DNA of 64,000 bases from Euglena gracilis (taxonomy: Eukaryota > Euglenida > Euglenophyceae > Euglenales): assembly GCA_039621445.1 (NCBI GenBank), contig CP154957.1:9033071-9097070 (forward strand). The letters run 5' to 3'. The translations under genes and the position numbers were made by a program. Below are positions 34,696 to 46,499 of this stretch, one piece after another (the first letter of the stretch is position 1; each line of letters starts with the position of its first letter). The notes under the pieces are model-generated. The model was not told the DNA's origin. It worked only from the letters and a program-made list of their open reading frames with translations, and searched no databases.

Positions 34696-35101
34696 CAGGG
34701 TTTTCTTGAGGACCCGAGGGGGAGGTCCCGAGGGCTGGCTGGAAAAAGGTGCTGGCTGGAACCCCCCCCCCCCCCAGGGGGCGGCCGGTTGGGAGCGGGA
34801 CCCGGCCGGGTATCCCAAAGCATTCCCGAAAAAGCCTAAATCCAGCTGGGTTGGCATTTTTTCAGCCAAAATTTGGAGGTGAAACGCCGAAAACCACCCA
34901 AAACTGCCATTTTTAACCATCGTTGACCCCTGATTTCCAAAATTTTTGTCGCTTTGCACCGAATATCCGCTGGCCCGAACTTAAACACAGTGGACTACCC
35001 CCCGGGGGGGTCCGCAGCCCGGCTGGCGGGAAAAAAAGGTGCTGGCTGGCTGGACCCACCCCCGGGCGGGGGAGGGTCCCCTCCGGCTTAAGAAAACCTT
35101 G
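34696..35101. mobile_element. hAT-like non-autonomous element, family A (A4), perfect 8-bp TSD
   Basis: It starts CAGGGTTTTCTTGAGGACC and ends GGCTTAAGAAAACCTTG. The 8-bp flanks ACAGGCAA (34688-34695 and 35102-35109) are identical. It is 406 bp with GGTGCTGGCTGGACC subterminal units near both ends, in the same orientation as in the full-length element at 50.69 kb. Confidence 0.88.
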
Positions 35102-35360
35102 ACAGGCAACAGAAGATTTCAGCGCTTCCAGCACTTCCCGGGGAAGAAGTTAAAAACACCAGGTTGCATCCCAAAGCTGTCAACAACATGGAAATTGCCA
35201 CCTCTCCTTCAACCAAAGGGAGGACCGAAAGAAACCTGGTTGCCGCAGCGGCAGGAATAGACCGTTGCTTGAGACCTGAGGAAACTGGGCAAAATGAACT
35301 TCCCCCCAGTTGGAGCAGGAAATGCACCACAAGCACTCACCACTGGGCCCTTCCGCAGGG

Positions 35361-35386
35361 GTTTAGGGTTAGGGTTAGGGTTGGCA
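35361..35386 (+). repeat. Interstitial TTAGGG run
   Basis: Three perfect GGGTTA units form a short telomere-like tract. The flanks are ordinary sequence, so this is interstitial. Confidence 0.7.
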
Positions 35387-35837
35387 ATATGACCAAATCT
35401 CTTTTAGGGAAACACATTTTTAACAAAAAACCAACATCCAGGTTTAACACCACCTTGCGGGAACAATATTTTAAAAAAACCGCAACCCAATGCAGAAACA
35501 TCAAATAATGGGTTTCTTTTACCATTTTTTGAAAAAATTTCAACCCCATTCGACTCCAGCAGGCCGTGTGGAAATGCCTGGTGGGGGGCAGTGCCTCCAC
35601 ACATGGAACCACACAAAGAAAAATCGTTTAACACCGAAAGCGTCAAAAAAATTGTTCAAAAAAAGACCCATGGTTGGTCACCCACCCATTTGCTCATTTG
35701 AGACAGACATAAATATACATACATATAAATATATACATATACACACATCCATGCATATGCACATACGCATTTTAGGCTATTATCTCCGTTCCCGGCGCAG
35801 GATTCATGTCCAGAAACCCTTCCCTGGCACCAGCAAC

Positions 35838-36321
35838 AGCCTCGGTGGGAAATTGCGAGCGGACGTCCTGCCGGGCCGGGTCGAAGCCGGCGTTGAACAG
35901 CACCCGGGCCGTGAGAAGCAGGGTTTTGTTTGAGACCGGGGGGGAGGGGGGTCCCCTCACCCACCCAGGGGGGTCCGGAGACCCACTTTTGGGGGGTCAA
36001 TTTTGGGGTCAAAATTATTTTTGGCGCTTCGTGAAAAACAGCTAAAAAAAGCGAAATCCCTACCTCTGCCAAACCCCCCGGGGGGGGGGGGCGGAGACCC
36101 ACTTTTGGGGGGTCAATTTTGGGGTCAAAATTATTTTTGGCGCTTCGTGAAAAACAGCCAAAAAAGCCAAATCCCTACCTCTGCAGGGAGACCCACAAAG
36201 CCCCCCCCCCCCCCCCGGCGGACCCACCCACCTGACCACCCCCGGGGTCTCAAATAAAAAAAACCCTGGTTAAGAGGGGGCGGTTGAGCTTGGCGAGGTC
36301 GAGCAGGGCACTGGCGACGTC
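35838..36321 (-). CDS. Unidentified gene, exon split by element A5
   Basis: The minus strand encodes DVASALLDLAKLNRPLLT (36321 to 36269) and, after a 350-bp element, LLTARVLFNAGFDPARQDVR and SQFPTEAVAG. Both element flanks encode Leu-Leu-Thr with synonymous differences (CTCTTAAC and CTTCTCAC). Joining the two sides with one copy gives RPLLTARVLF in frame. The acceptor is CCACGGCAG. The product is unknown; it is likely the same gene as the exons at 31-34 kb. Confidence 0.55.
35919..36268. mobile_element. hAT-like non-autonomous element, family A (A5), inside an exon
   Basis: The ends are CAGGGTTTTGTTTGAGACC and GGTCTC..AAAAAAAACCCTG. Flanks GTGAGAAG and GTTAAGAG match 5 of 8 but both encode the same residues on the minus strand. 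The inner part is two direct copies of about 110 bp (GGAGACCCACTTTTGGGGGG ... GAAAAACAGC). Unlike other copies it has lost the CTTAAG next to one end. Confidence 0.65.
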
Positions 36322-37239
36322 CTGCCGTGGAGTGGCACAATTCTGGGCAGGGATGTATGGGAGGGATGGGTCGGCCCCCCCCTCCTGCCTCGAAACTGAA
36401 GGGGGCCGGGGAAACTTTCGGTTTGATGGCCCGGCAAAGGGCCAGATACCAGGCCAAAATTGTTGAAAATCACTGGTTTTTTGTTGAAAATCGCTGTTTT
36501 TTTGTTGAAAATCACTGATTTTTTTTGTTGAAAATCACTGATTTTTCGTGGATAATGAAGCCAAAATGCTCATTTTTTTGGTTTTTCTTGGACTCCTTCT
36601 TTTGGGACAACACCAAAACATCAAAAAAAAAGTGAAATATGCTCAAAAATGGCATTTTTTTTGCTCATTTTCCGGCGCTGCGAAGAAGGAAGAAAAAAAT
36701 GTTGCTATTTTTGGAACCTGCCAAGCAAGGGGGTGAGGGGGTCCGGGCCCCCCACCCAATGTCCTGGGGGGGTCGTCTGCATCCCCTCCTTACCACTTTG
36801 CCCCCTGGCTGGGTCTAGGGAAGGGCGGGATTGGGAATGGATAAAATTGGCCTGAACAAAATTTGGCGGTCAAAAACCACCGAAATATTTCTGGACCATT
36901 TTAAGAAATCACTGAATCTTTGTGGGTTATTTTCAACGTCATGTATTTTTATGGAGCCGGATGTTTTTTTCCAGGAAGCCACCCAATGTTTTCCATGTCG
37001 GAGCCAATTTGCCGGCCCCCGCCCCAACCCATCCAGGGAGGAGAACACACACATAGACCGTGGAAAACACAAAAAACCCACAAATAAACACATCAAACAC
37101 ACACACACACACAAACGCAAATTGCATGTTGATTCCTTCAGAAGCTCCCCTGGGATGTACACTTTTCTGCTGGATAGCTGGATAATAGAGACTTCCAAAA
37201 TTTTCACCTGTACCAGGGAAAATCTTTCTTCATGCAAAT

Positions 37240-37607
37240 ATATTTAAATGTATTTTGGGATCATCATGTTTCAAAATTATGCAATCTGTTGGCCAAAAAG
37301 TGAAAAAAATAATGGAAATTTGACTAAAAGTTTCGTCTCGGGTGAAAAAAAAACCAGCCCGAAACGTGTGATTTTTTTCAAGACATGAATTTTTCCAGCT
37401 AAAAATTGGGAAATCGCCGGGGAAAAGAACACAAAAAAACTGCAGATTTCGCCAAAAACACAAAAAAAACACAAAAAAATGCGTTTACGTCCCCCCCCCC
37501 CCCTGCCCATCCCCTGAGCGGAGTGGTCAACCCCCCAGGGCAACCTAAACATCAACGCCCCCAGAAATGTGGGAAAGGGTGTGTGAGGGGACCCCCCCTC
37601 CCACCCA
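37240..37607. other. No recognised gene
   Basis: AT-rich sequence with A runs on both strands and a G-run near 37490. No exon with splice signals was found. Confidence 0.35.
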
Positions 37608-38107
37608 CAGGGGTTTTCTTAAGGACCCCGGGGGGGGGGGGTCCAGCCTCTGGCTCGCAAACAGGCTGCTGGCCGGAAATGAGCTGCTGGCTGGCCCCCC
37701 CCCCCCCCTGGGGGTATAGGGGGGGGAGGGGGGGTCTGGGGCTGGAGGGGGCTGGGCCGGGCTGGGTCGATGAAAAACAAAATTTTCTAAAAACATTTTT
37801 GCCATTTCGGCAGTTTGATGGACGGAGCTTGGTCAAGGCTGGGGGGCTGTGACTGGGAAGCTGTGATGAGGGGAAAAAAATGCATGCATAGGTGAGCTGG
37901 GCAGCCCAGTTTGCTGGCCGGCCTGCGGCCGGCAAGCCCGGCCTTCGGCCGGCTGGCCCGGCCTCCGGCCGGGCCGGACCTGACTTTATTTCACCCCGGG
38001 GGGGGGGCTCCCAGCCAGAATTTGGGCTGCTGGCTGGATTTGAGCTGCTGGCTGGCTGGACCTGGACCCCCCCCCCCGGGGTACCCTCCGGCTTAAGAAA
38101 ACCCCTG
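37608..38107. mobile_element. hAT non-autonomous deletion derivative, family A (A6), perfect TSD
   Basis: Both ends read CAGGGGTTTTCTTAAG inward over 16 bp, and CCCACCCA flanks it at 37600-37607 and 38108-38115. About 370 bp of its right side matches, inverted, the left 370 bp of the full-length hAT at 50690. Its left 130 bp matches the inverted right end at 54610. It is therefore the same transposon with the coding middle removed. Confidence 0.92.
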
Positions 38108-38399
38108 CCCACCCACCAAGATGGGAGCGGGGGGGGGGGTCGGCCACCATCATCTGCCATCATCCGTGACTTCTGGGGGACCCACCGGGGTCAGTTTTGA
38201 GCCGTCCGGGTTGAGGAAACTTTCATGCTAAAACTTCTTCGTCAATGGCTCCGGATGTCGAACGGGAAGGTCCAGAGGTTGACCTTTTTTCCTGCTGTTG
38301 GTCCCCCCCCCCCCCCCCTCTTGTCCCAAACCCTGGCCAAAGCCAGCCTTGGTATGGGACAAGATCGGGATGTCAACAAATTTTCTTTAACGGCTAGGC

Positions 38400-40800
38400 A
38401 GAATCCCTATCAGGTCTTTGCTTGAAACCCCCCCCCCCCCGGAGGGAGGTCCCCTGGCTGGGATTTCCGCTGGTTGCAGCCAAAGAGCCACCAGCCGGGC
38501 CACTATGCAGTCTAACGTGTGGTTTGTGTCCTTGTTTGCAAAAAAAGCAGGCAGTTTGCCAGGCTTTTGGCATCGGTCGATTTCGGACCAGCCTCAGTCT
38601 GCACACCACCATCCCAGGTTCTGCAAATCCTTCAGCAGAGGCTCAATCTCAATTATAAAGAGCACTGAAAAACTAGAAAAAAAAACATAAGATGGCTAAG
38701 ATTTATATGCGGGGCCCATTAATGTTGCAGTTGGATAATATTCCCTGGGGGGGCTTCATATTTGGGGGGGGGCATAACTTGAACCCAAACCCTGACCACA
38801 ATTCGAACCCAAATTTGCGGGCCAGCCACCTCGACAGCCGCTGGTCCCGCAGCAAAGGCCCGCTTTCCAAGCTGCCACATACGTGCGGCGCAGCGTTCTC
38901 TTCTCCTGCGCGATTGCTCGGATCCGATCACACACACCATCCCCTGTGGATGTGAATGCACCTGAAACCCCCGAGTGTTCATTTTCATTTGAATCCCCGA
39001 CAACGCCAATGTTCCCGTTGGTGTGTCATGTGAAACAGAGCCACCGGGGCTGGCAGGTGGAGGTTAATGGCCAACTGCATTCTCCCCCTTACCAGACACA
39101 CATTTCTGGTGATAAAGCTTTACTTCCCCCAAGAAGAATTGATTTCTAAAAAAAAAATCCGGAGGATGAATTAGAAAAAAGCCTGTTAGTGAATGAGCGC
39201 CAAGACTGACAAAAACCAGATAAAAACCTGACACCAGATGTGCACCATGTGCTGGGAGTTTTCTACTTCATACTCCCCCAAAAAATTGCAATGGCAATGC
39301 AACCCTCCTTTCCCAATAGACAGTGACCACTCAGAGCACCCCCCTTTGCTCAAGTGGGTCAGTTCTGACTTCTTCAAAAAATGGTCAGATCGGGGGGGGG
39401 GGCAGATCAACCGTATTCAAATGAGAAATTTGACGACTGTCAAAGAGGAGACAGTGCTGTTTAATTCTTGCAAAACTGCAAAAATTTCCCCATTTCCCAT
39501 TTTTTTAGCCCAGTTTTGGGGTGTCCAGAATCCCCCGAAAGGGTCTGCGTCTTTGATGTAGGACTCAGGATAGAATTTGTGTCTTAAAACGCAGTTTTTC
39601 AAAATCCGTTTTAAGAGGCACATGGCTGTCTGCGTCTTTGACAGCAGATGAAAAACACAAAATGTTCATTGCATTTGGATTGCTGGGGCTTTTGTGTCAT
39701 TTCAGGTGATTTTTGGCCAGTTTTTGAACCGTGTCTGTCCATTCTGGCTATTTTGGCTGCTGGTGCAATGCCCAAACTTCCTGCTGGCTTTGGCAACATA
39801 GACCGTTCGCCAACTCTGTACGGGCACCATGGTGGTTAAATGAAGCTTCGATGGGTCAGACATGACACCAAAAACCCCGCAATGGCCATGGATTGTCCCA
39901 AAATAATCCAAATATACCCAATATGGTTGAAAAACTTCCTGAAATGGCGGAAGACCAGCAAAAAAAAAAGGCTCAAATGACCCAAATTGGCTTGATATTT
40001 TCAACGGTTGGGGTTTAGATGCAAGGTGTCCACATACAGTATTTTTTTGCCAATAGGTCATCATGGGCGTGGATCTGTCTATCCATTCTTACAAACTGCA
40101 CTCACCGTGATTCTCTTTTGGGCGTGCACTTGAAATGGTCAAGATTTTTCACAACCATGATGGGAAAACCAAAGAACTTCTTTCTTTGACGTCTTTTAAT
40201 AACAAATGTTGATTGTGGGTTTTTGTCCATTAACAACAAATTGTATTCGAAAAACAGCTCAAAAGGGTTTAAAACCCACCAATTCACCAAAAGTTGGAAT
40301 GAACTGGAACAATTTTACAGTGAATCCAGGGCTGTATGGCAAGGCCGGATCGACCCCAACCCACCATGGCACGCGGGACTTCAGGCATGATGGAGTCTGT
40401 CCAAAGACCCAGACTCTGTCCAAAATACTGCATCTTGAATGTTGATTTTGTTGGAGCCCCCTAAAACCGCCCAAAAAGCTTAAAAGTGGGTAAAAATGGG
40501 TATTGACACGGAAACGGCATTGCTGCAAAAGCTGATTGGCTCGGGGCTGTACGGGAACCTCCGCAACCCCATGAGTGGTGGGTGGGTGGATGGGGTCGAC
40601 CACCCCCCCCCACCCCCATCCTGGTGGTGGGGGGTCCGACCACCCCCCCACGGACATGCGCTGGTGATAGGATTGGAAGCATTTCAGTTGCAAATGGAAA
40701 CATACAAAGGTGAAATGATGGGACATTTATTTTATAAAAAAACAACAACGATTTGACAGGTTGAAAACCGCAAAATTCAAAATGAATAATTTACAATAAA
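38400..40800. other. Mostly unique sequence; doubtful exons only
   Basis: A minus frame at 38.81-38.92 kb reads GSLESGPLLRDQRLSRWLAR, and a plus frame at 38.94-39.14 kb is open for over 60 codons, but neither has both splice sites or a family match. A G-run element with CCACCCACC units lies at 40.57-40.66 kb. Confidence 0.3.
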
Positions 40801-41196
40801 ATGTTGCTGGTTGGTTTTCTTCAGTCTTGTGTGTTTTTTTGCCTCAAGTTTGTGGTTAGGTGGCATCTCAAACCGGAAGCCCAGCCCATGTATTGGTGCT
40901 GTGATGGTGTGGGCACAGCTGGCCCGTCCTCCAGGGGGTCCCCACCACCCCCAGCCAAGCCCCAGGGGGACCCTACCAAAATTGGGCAATCTAAGGGCAA
41001 AATTTTCCGGCGCTTTGCCCATACCCAGGTCTCCGGCCCAGCCCCCCCCCCACCAGGTTCTCGACCCACACACCCCACCCACCCCCCCTTCCCCGCGAGT
41101 TAAAAGGAAGCCTGGCCCAAACGCCCCAGACAACTCTGATGAAAGCAGCGTTCCTTCTGGCCAATCACACTACGCCAATCAAGATCCAGCCCAGCA

Positions 41197-41339
41197 ATGG
41201 ACGAGGTGGACAACGACAATGGCAACGAGGGTGCCGGGGTAGCCTTGGAACCCACCCGAAAACACATCTTGACTTTTGTCAACAACTTTTGGCAAATCAA
41301 TTGCTCACTTGAGCAGATCTCTGGCGCACAGCGTGAAGG
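41197..41339 (+). CDS. Doubtful first exon
   Basis: A plus-strand ATG starts MDEVDNDNGNEGAGVALEPT and the frame runs to CAGCGTGAAG followed by a GTGATT donor. The acidic N-terminus is protein-like. The opposite strand is also open, so this is weak. Confidence 0.28.
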
Positions 41340-41439
41340 TGATTTTACTTCACGTTGCTGCATAGATGTTCAAGATGAACATCGGCCCCGGGGGGGGGGG
41401 TCAACAGCTAGTCCAAAACACTGATTTACCCAATACGCA

Positions 41440-42780
41440 CTTTCCGATTCCAAATCCACCCACCCATTTTTTTTGGATGAAGCCACCCACCTCCCAGTCG
41501 ACCCACCAACCAACAAATGCCAAGAACCCACAAACCTTTTCTTTCAACCTGGCCGTTGGGCCATGCTACCCCCTTGAGGGAGGGGTTACAGGCCCAAAGC
41601 CACCCACCAACTCTCAAACCCCCCATTCCGTCAGAGGTTTAACTCATGGGCAGGACACAAATCACACACCAATTGCATCGCACTCATGCGCTTTGGTCCA
41701 CATCTCATGCCATCGTCGCTGAAATGACTCGTTACAGACCTACAGGTATTATAAGAAGAAAGGCCTTTGTCCCAGAACAATTGCCTCCAAACATGCAGTG
41801 TCCGATGCACGGACAAAAACAAAAAATTCCCTTTTGTGCTTGTTTGTTTGTTTTATGAATGTGCATGGAGTCAGCAGATTCAAATTGATAACCAGCTGGC
41901 TGGACCCCTCCCGGGGGGGGGGGGGGGCTAACTTGGGCAGGGGAGGGATGTGGTGAGGTCAATCACCTTCAAACATCTTCAATGGAGGTGGGTTTATTTT
42001 CCATTTGGATGGATTGGGCAAGAGAAGGAAGAGGGGTGTCCAAAGACCATCCTGGCATTGCAAATACAGCCACCCTCACCCTCCCCTGTTTGGCTGATGC
42101 CCGGGCTCCTTCAGACCCCCAATTTGCCAATTAGGAGGGGGGACAATTAGGGGGGGGGGGGGCTCGAGGACCCCCACCCCCTCCTTTTTGACCTGTGCAA
42201 CATTGATCGATTTTTTGTGCACGGTTGGATTGGTCATGACTCTTATCCGGTAGATTTTAAAAAAAATAGAAACAGACGTTTTTGGAAGTTGTCTGGGCCC
42301 TTTTTGCGGACGTGCCAAACTTGGCTGGTATTGTCCCGGAGGCCACTTTGCCTAAGCCAACTAGCAGGCAAACAGGGGGGGTGAGGGCGATTGCAAAATG
42401 TTAGAAAAAGGGGTCCAGGTCCCAGGTCCAGGGGGGAGGGGGTCGCCAGCTGTTGGGGTGGAATGGCTCATATCGGAAACAAGCGAAATAGGCCGAAATG
42501 CGGCGGGGTTGGATTTTTTTCAGCTGAGATTTGGGGGGGGGACCCAACACCCTCAAAAACAACAACATTGTTGACTTTTTTTTTCCACAAAGGCGCTTTG
42601 TGTTGATTTTGTTGTTTTTCTTCAATGCAGCTTTCCCTGGCTGTGCCCAAATCCTCATCAGCGCACCTGGGGGGGGGCTCCAGCTGCTGGGAGGAAAGGT
42701 GCTGGCTGGACCCCCCCCCCCTGGTAGGGCCCTCCGGCAAAAGCAAACGCCTGCTTTTAGGTGCACTGATCACTTGGACT
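41440..42780. other. Repeat-rich, gene-poor stretch
   Basis: CTGGCTGGACC units beside G runs at 41.89 and 42.69 kb mark broken family A elements. No complete pair of ends was found. Confidence 0.4.
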
Positions 42781-42796
42781 GACTGAGCAGGTACCT

Positions 42797-42895
42797 TGTC
42801 CACAAAGCTTGGACCCTCAGCGAAGCGGCAGAGTTGACGAACAACCTCATCTCCAAACATCGCACTCAATGAGGACGAGCAAGAATTGGAACTTG
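42797..42895 (-). CDS. Candidate exon, unknown
   Basis: A TTTTTCACAG acceptor and GTACCT donor bound a minus frame with MFGDEVVRQLCRFAEGPSFV followed by DK. Good splice sites and composition; no family identified. Confidence 0.4.
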
Positions 42896-43559
42896 CTGTG
42901 AAAAAATGAACCCGAAAGAGAAAACATCAGACCATTTTTTCTTGGCACAACCAGAAAAAATGAAAACAAAATTAAAAAACAACTGCGAGTTGTTGATTGT
43001 TTGCCCCAACATGCGGCTCCTGAAATTTCGCATCAAAAAACCTCCACTTGTTGAGGACAGCTGATGACTTTACTTACATTGGAGCAGCCCATGTAAGTGA
43101 AATTATTATGTGAACATCGTCAGATTTGTCTCAAGCGGGGGAAAAATTTAAATAATGGAGTGATTCTTTCGGCTCCAAGGTGTAGCTTAACTTCAGTTTT
43201 GGCATTGCTTTCATTTCACGAAACCCAAAAAAATTCCAACGTCAATGGGGGGGGGGGAAGTTGTTGTTAAGAAAAGTTGGGGGATCGTCCTGCAAGGTTT
43301 GTGGAGGAGGTGGTATGCATGACCCCGCATGGCACTTTCTCAAAAAAATTCAGAGAAAACGCAACGCAACCACCCCCTCTGCCCCAGAAATTTTTTTTTT
43401 CACCACATTAACTGGCTCCGAGATTGTTTGTGATCCGGGGACTAGCTCAGAGGCTGGAAAATTCGGGCTGGCTGAAAAAAGGCTGCTGGCTGACCCCCCC
43501 CCCCCCGGGTGTCCTCAAACTTGGCCCAAACCGGGTCAAACGGGGTTCCAAAAAAATTG

Positions 43560-43720
43560 AAACCGTGTCTGGGGGCTCCGGCTTCAGCCCGAACCGGTGT
43601 CTGGGACGCCGGTTCGGGCGGGAAATTTCCTGCCCGAACCGGTGTCCCAGACAGGAAATTTACCCGAACCGGCGTCCCAGACATCGGTTCGGGCAAGCCA
43701 GCGTCTGAGGGACCCAAAAT
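43560..43720. repeat. CCGGTTCGGGC / GTCTGGGAC palindrome cluster, copy 1
   Basis: The unit GTCTGGGACGCCGGTTCGGG and its complement alternate about six times in 160 bp, forming nested hairpins. The same unit is present as a single hairpin at 56.50-56.55 kb. Confidence 0.75.
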
Positions 43721-43869
43721 AAAAAGTGCAAAAAGTGTCCAAAAGGGTTTTTGGACATGTGGCAATCATATTTGAGCGGTATTCGACCAGAAATTGGGGT
43801 TTTTGTACAAGAATTTCCTTTCCCCAAATTTTTGGGAAATTCTGAGATAGAATACCATGCGGCATGGCA

Positions 43870-44215
43870 GCAATCTAAGGCCATCTGCTGAGAGCTCTTG
43901 AGAAGAGCTTTCGATCGATGGGCAACATGGCAGCTGAAAAGTGGTCGAATTTTCAAACAGTGCCTGAAAATGCGATTGCTGATTCTCAGAGCGCTGTGCA
44001 ATGTGGCTGAGTTCTCTGGGTACCAAGCGAAAGGTCTTGGGGAGAGCTTTCGTTTGATATGCAATGTGCAACCTGAACTTTGGGATTTGACAAATTAATA
44101 TGTCAAATTTTGGAACACATGATCGCTGAAAATAAGAGCTCTGTGTAATATGGCCGAATTCTGTGGCCATCTGTCAAAAGCCCTTGAGAAGAGCTTGATT
44201 GATGGGTAACATGGC
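43870..44215 (+). repeat. Degenerate tandem repeat of about 142 bp
   Basis: Phrases like GGCCATCTG..CTTGAGAAGAGCTT..GATGGGCAACATGG recur at about 43881, 44020 and 44164, spacing 139-144 bp, with linking ATGTGGC(T/C)GA(G/A)TTCT sequence. About 2.5 units are visible. No coding frame is conserved across units. Confidence 0.65.
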
Positions 44216-44467
44216 TTCAAAAGGTGGAATCTACCAATTTCGACCGGCAGCCAATTTGGGGGGGGGGGGCAGGGGGGGAGTGGTCTGACCCCTGCTCTCC
44301 GCAAAACCACCGCTCACTTAATACCCTGCAGTCGGGTCAAGGGGTGTCCTGGCATCACCAACTGGGAAAAATATCCCTCTGCACTTTGTGCCAATTTGGA
44401 AAAAGGTTTTACGCACGCTTGATATTTGGGGGACTTTACATACATCCCTGGCCAACCCCCCCCCACA

Positions 44468-44561
44468 GGTTCGGAAAAAAGCCTCTGGAAGCAATGCCCT
44501 GCTCCGAGACATTTTGGGGAGGATGGACAATTTTATGACCCAGGCACCCATGCATGGCAGT
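44468..44561 (+). CDS. Doubtful plus-strand exon
   Basis: A strong CCCCCCCCCACAG acceptor precedes VRKKASGSNALLRDILGRMD and NFMTQAPMHG, then a GTAAATG donor. No family match. Confidence 0.35.
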
Positions 44562-44739
44562 AAATGTGGGAGATGGGGAGGTGGACACAGCTGACGAGGA
44601 CTTTCCAAGAGCCCCTCAGCAGAGCCTCACCCCTTGGCATGGCATGCCAACCCATCTGCCATTCGCCCCGGAAATCACCAATTTTTCCTTTATGGAGGTT
44701 GTTGGTTCATTTTGGGGTTTAAAAGGTTTCTTCATTTTC

Positions 44740-45860
44740 GAATGACAGTTTGTTGTAAATTATTCTCGAGACTTCTTGACGGTTTTTTTGCGCTTCACAA
44801 ATGATTTTTTGTATGTGTGGGCGCCATCCCTCTCAGCCGGACCCCCAGCATAGCACAAGAACTTAGCACGGAATGGGGGGTGCCTTTGTAGAAATGGCAG
44901 AAAACACACCAAGTGATGGTGTGCCTAGACTTGTTTGTAAAAGGTGGTTGGTGAAAGCAGACTCGGTAGAATGCTGGTGTGCATCCGCGTGCTTGAAATT
45001 AATTTGATTGGTATAGATAAGTAAGATCAAAAGACCACCGGAGAAAAGGAGAAAGAACAAAACCACAAGAGGCATGTTCATCAGAAGCTGGAAGAAAGGA
45101 AGGTTAAAGGCTCAGAGTTGACAAACCGGGTTTTAAATCGAGATCATCAAAAGTTGGGTGCCCTGCACTCCTCAAGGGTGGTGATTTTTCTCAAAGGGGC
45201 AGTTTTTTTCCTCATCCCAAGCTACAGGGGGCGGGCCGGGGTCACAGCGGATCACAAGGGGAGGTCACAGGGGGGGGTACCCCCCCCAATCGACCGGGAC
45301 CGAGAAAATTTTTTGCGCAAAGCCCAGAAAATTTTAGGAAAAGGGGGTCAAAAATGGCCAAAAATGGCAGTTTTTGGTGATTTTAGGCTTTTACCTCAGG
45401 ATTTTGGCAATAAAAAAAACAAAATACAGGAGAGGGGTCGCATTCATGGTCCGTTGATCAAGCATTGTTCAAGCGTTCTCATGTGTGTCCTCAATTGGCA
45501 TCGTTGGTGCCCCCCCCCCGCTATGAGTTAGTCCCCCCCCCCCCCCCCGAGTTGGTCCCCCTCCCTATTACCCCCCCCCCCTATTGTCCCCCCCCCTTAT
45601 TGTCCCTGGGCCCCAGCAGACGGGGGGTTTTTTGGCCCGGCCAATGAAATTCCTTTGGCACGGTCTTATTGTCCCCCCCCACCGACAATAAGGGGGGGGG
45701 TAGTCAACATTTGAAAGTTCACTGGGGGGTCCAGGACCCCCTCCCCCCCCCTCTCTGCCTGACCCGACGGTGAACTTCACCAGTGAAGTTCAGTACAAAA
45801 CGGTGAAGTTCGCTGGTGAACGAATGTTCACCAGTTCAATTCAACGGTGAACTTCAAGTT
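44740..45860. other. No recognised gene
   Basis: The sequence includes a C-run cluster (45.51-45.60 kb, TTATTGTCCCCCCC units) and GAAGTTCACCGGTGAAC-like short repeats near 45.76-45.86 kb. No exon recognised. Confidence 0.35.
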
Positions 45861-45861
45861 T

Positions 45862-46360
45862 GCCTCTAGGGGTGCATTTCGTCAGACTGACATTTCCGGA
45901 AATAATGTACGTTTTCTCGAGATATTTTCGAAAAATCGATTTTTTGACCCCGGCGAAATGGCAGAGTAGGAAGAGGGGGTGGGCCAATCCCACCCAGTTT
46001 GGACCCCTTCGCGCGTGAATAACTCGGGCCTGGCGGGGAGTTAGGGGTCAAACCGAGGTGATTCGGAAACTAGAAATCCAGTCGCTCACGACTGGAAAAA
46101 AATTCGGGAACCGGGCCGGGATCGTGATAATCCGCCGGTTTTTGAGGTGGTCCGAAGGGACGGGGGGGGGGAGGGGGCGGGGGGGGGGGGGTTGGACCAG
46201 GGTGGTGACTGAAATTTCCGGCCCCTGAAACTTCACGAAATTTCACAATTTTTTACTTTTCTTTCCGACTACTTTTCACAAATGTCACCACCCTCGGTTG
46301 GACCCCCCCCTTTCCTCATGGGTAAGCTTCGCTCTTATCCATAAAGGGATGAGAGCTCAC
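45862..46360 (+). repeat. Dispersed block R3, copy 2
   Basis: It aligns with 29655-30060 through GTGCATTTCGTCA, GGCGAAATGG, GAAACTAGAAATCCAGTCGC and the terminal GGTAAGCTTCGCTCTTA hairpin. G-run lengths differ between copies. Confidence 0.85.
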
Positions 46361-46499
46361 TCCCCCCTAAGTGGCCCTCTGGGGTCCTGGCCAGGACAAA
46401 GGGGGGTCATTTAGGGAGGGGGGATGAGTGCCAGACGGTAGACTGGGGGGGGGTAGTGGGTAGTCAGCCGACTGGTCGGTAGAGCCCAGAGCCCCCCAC

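Noticed and set aside
35361-35386. Chromosome end
   Set aside because: Only three TTAGGG units with coding and repeats on both sides; interstitial.
43560-43720. CCGGTTCGGG units as tRNA T-arm pieces
   Set aside because: GGTTCG resembles a T-loop but there is no acceptor or anticodon stem around it.
43870-44215. Possible CRISPR-like array
   Set aside because: Units are about 142 bp, degenerate and lack spacers; this is a eukaryotic tandem repeat.
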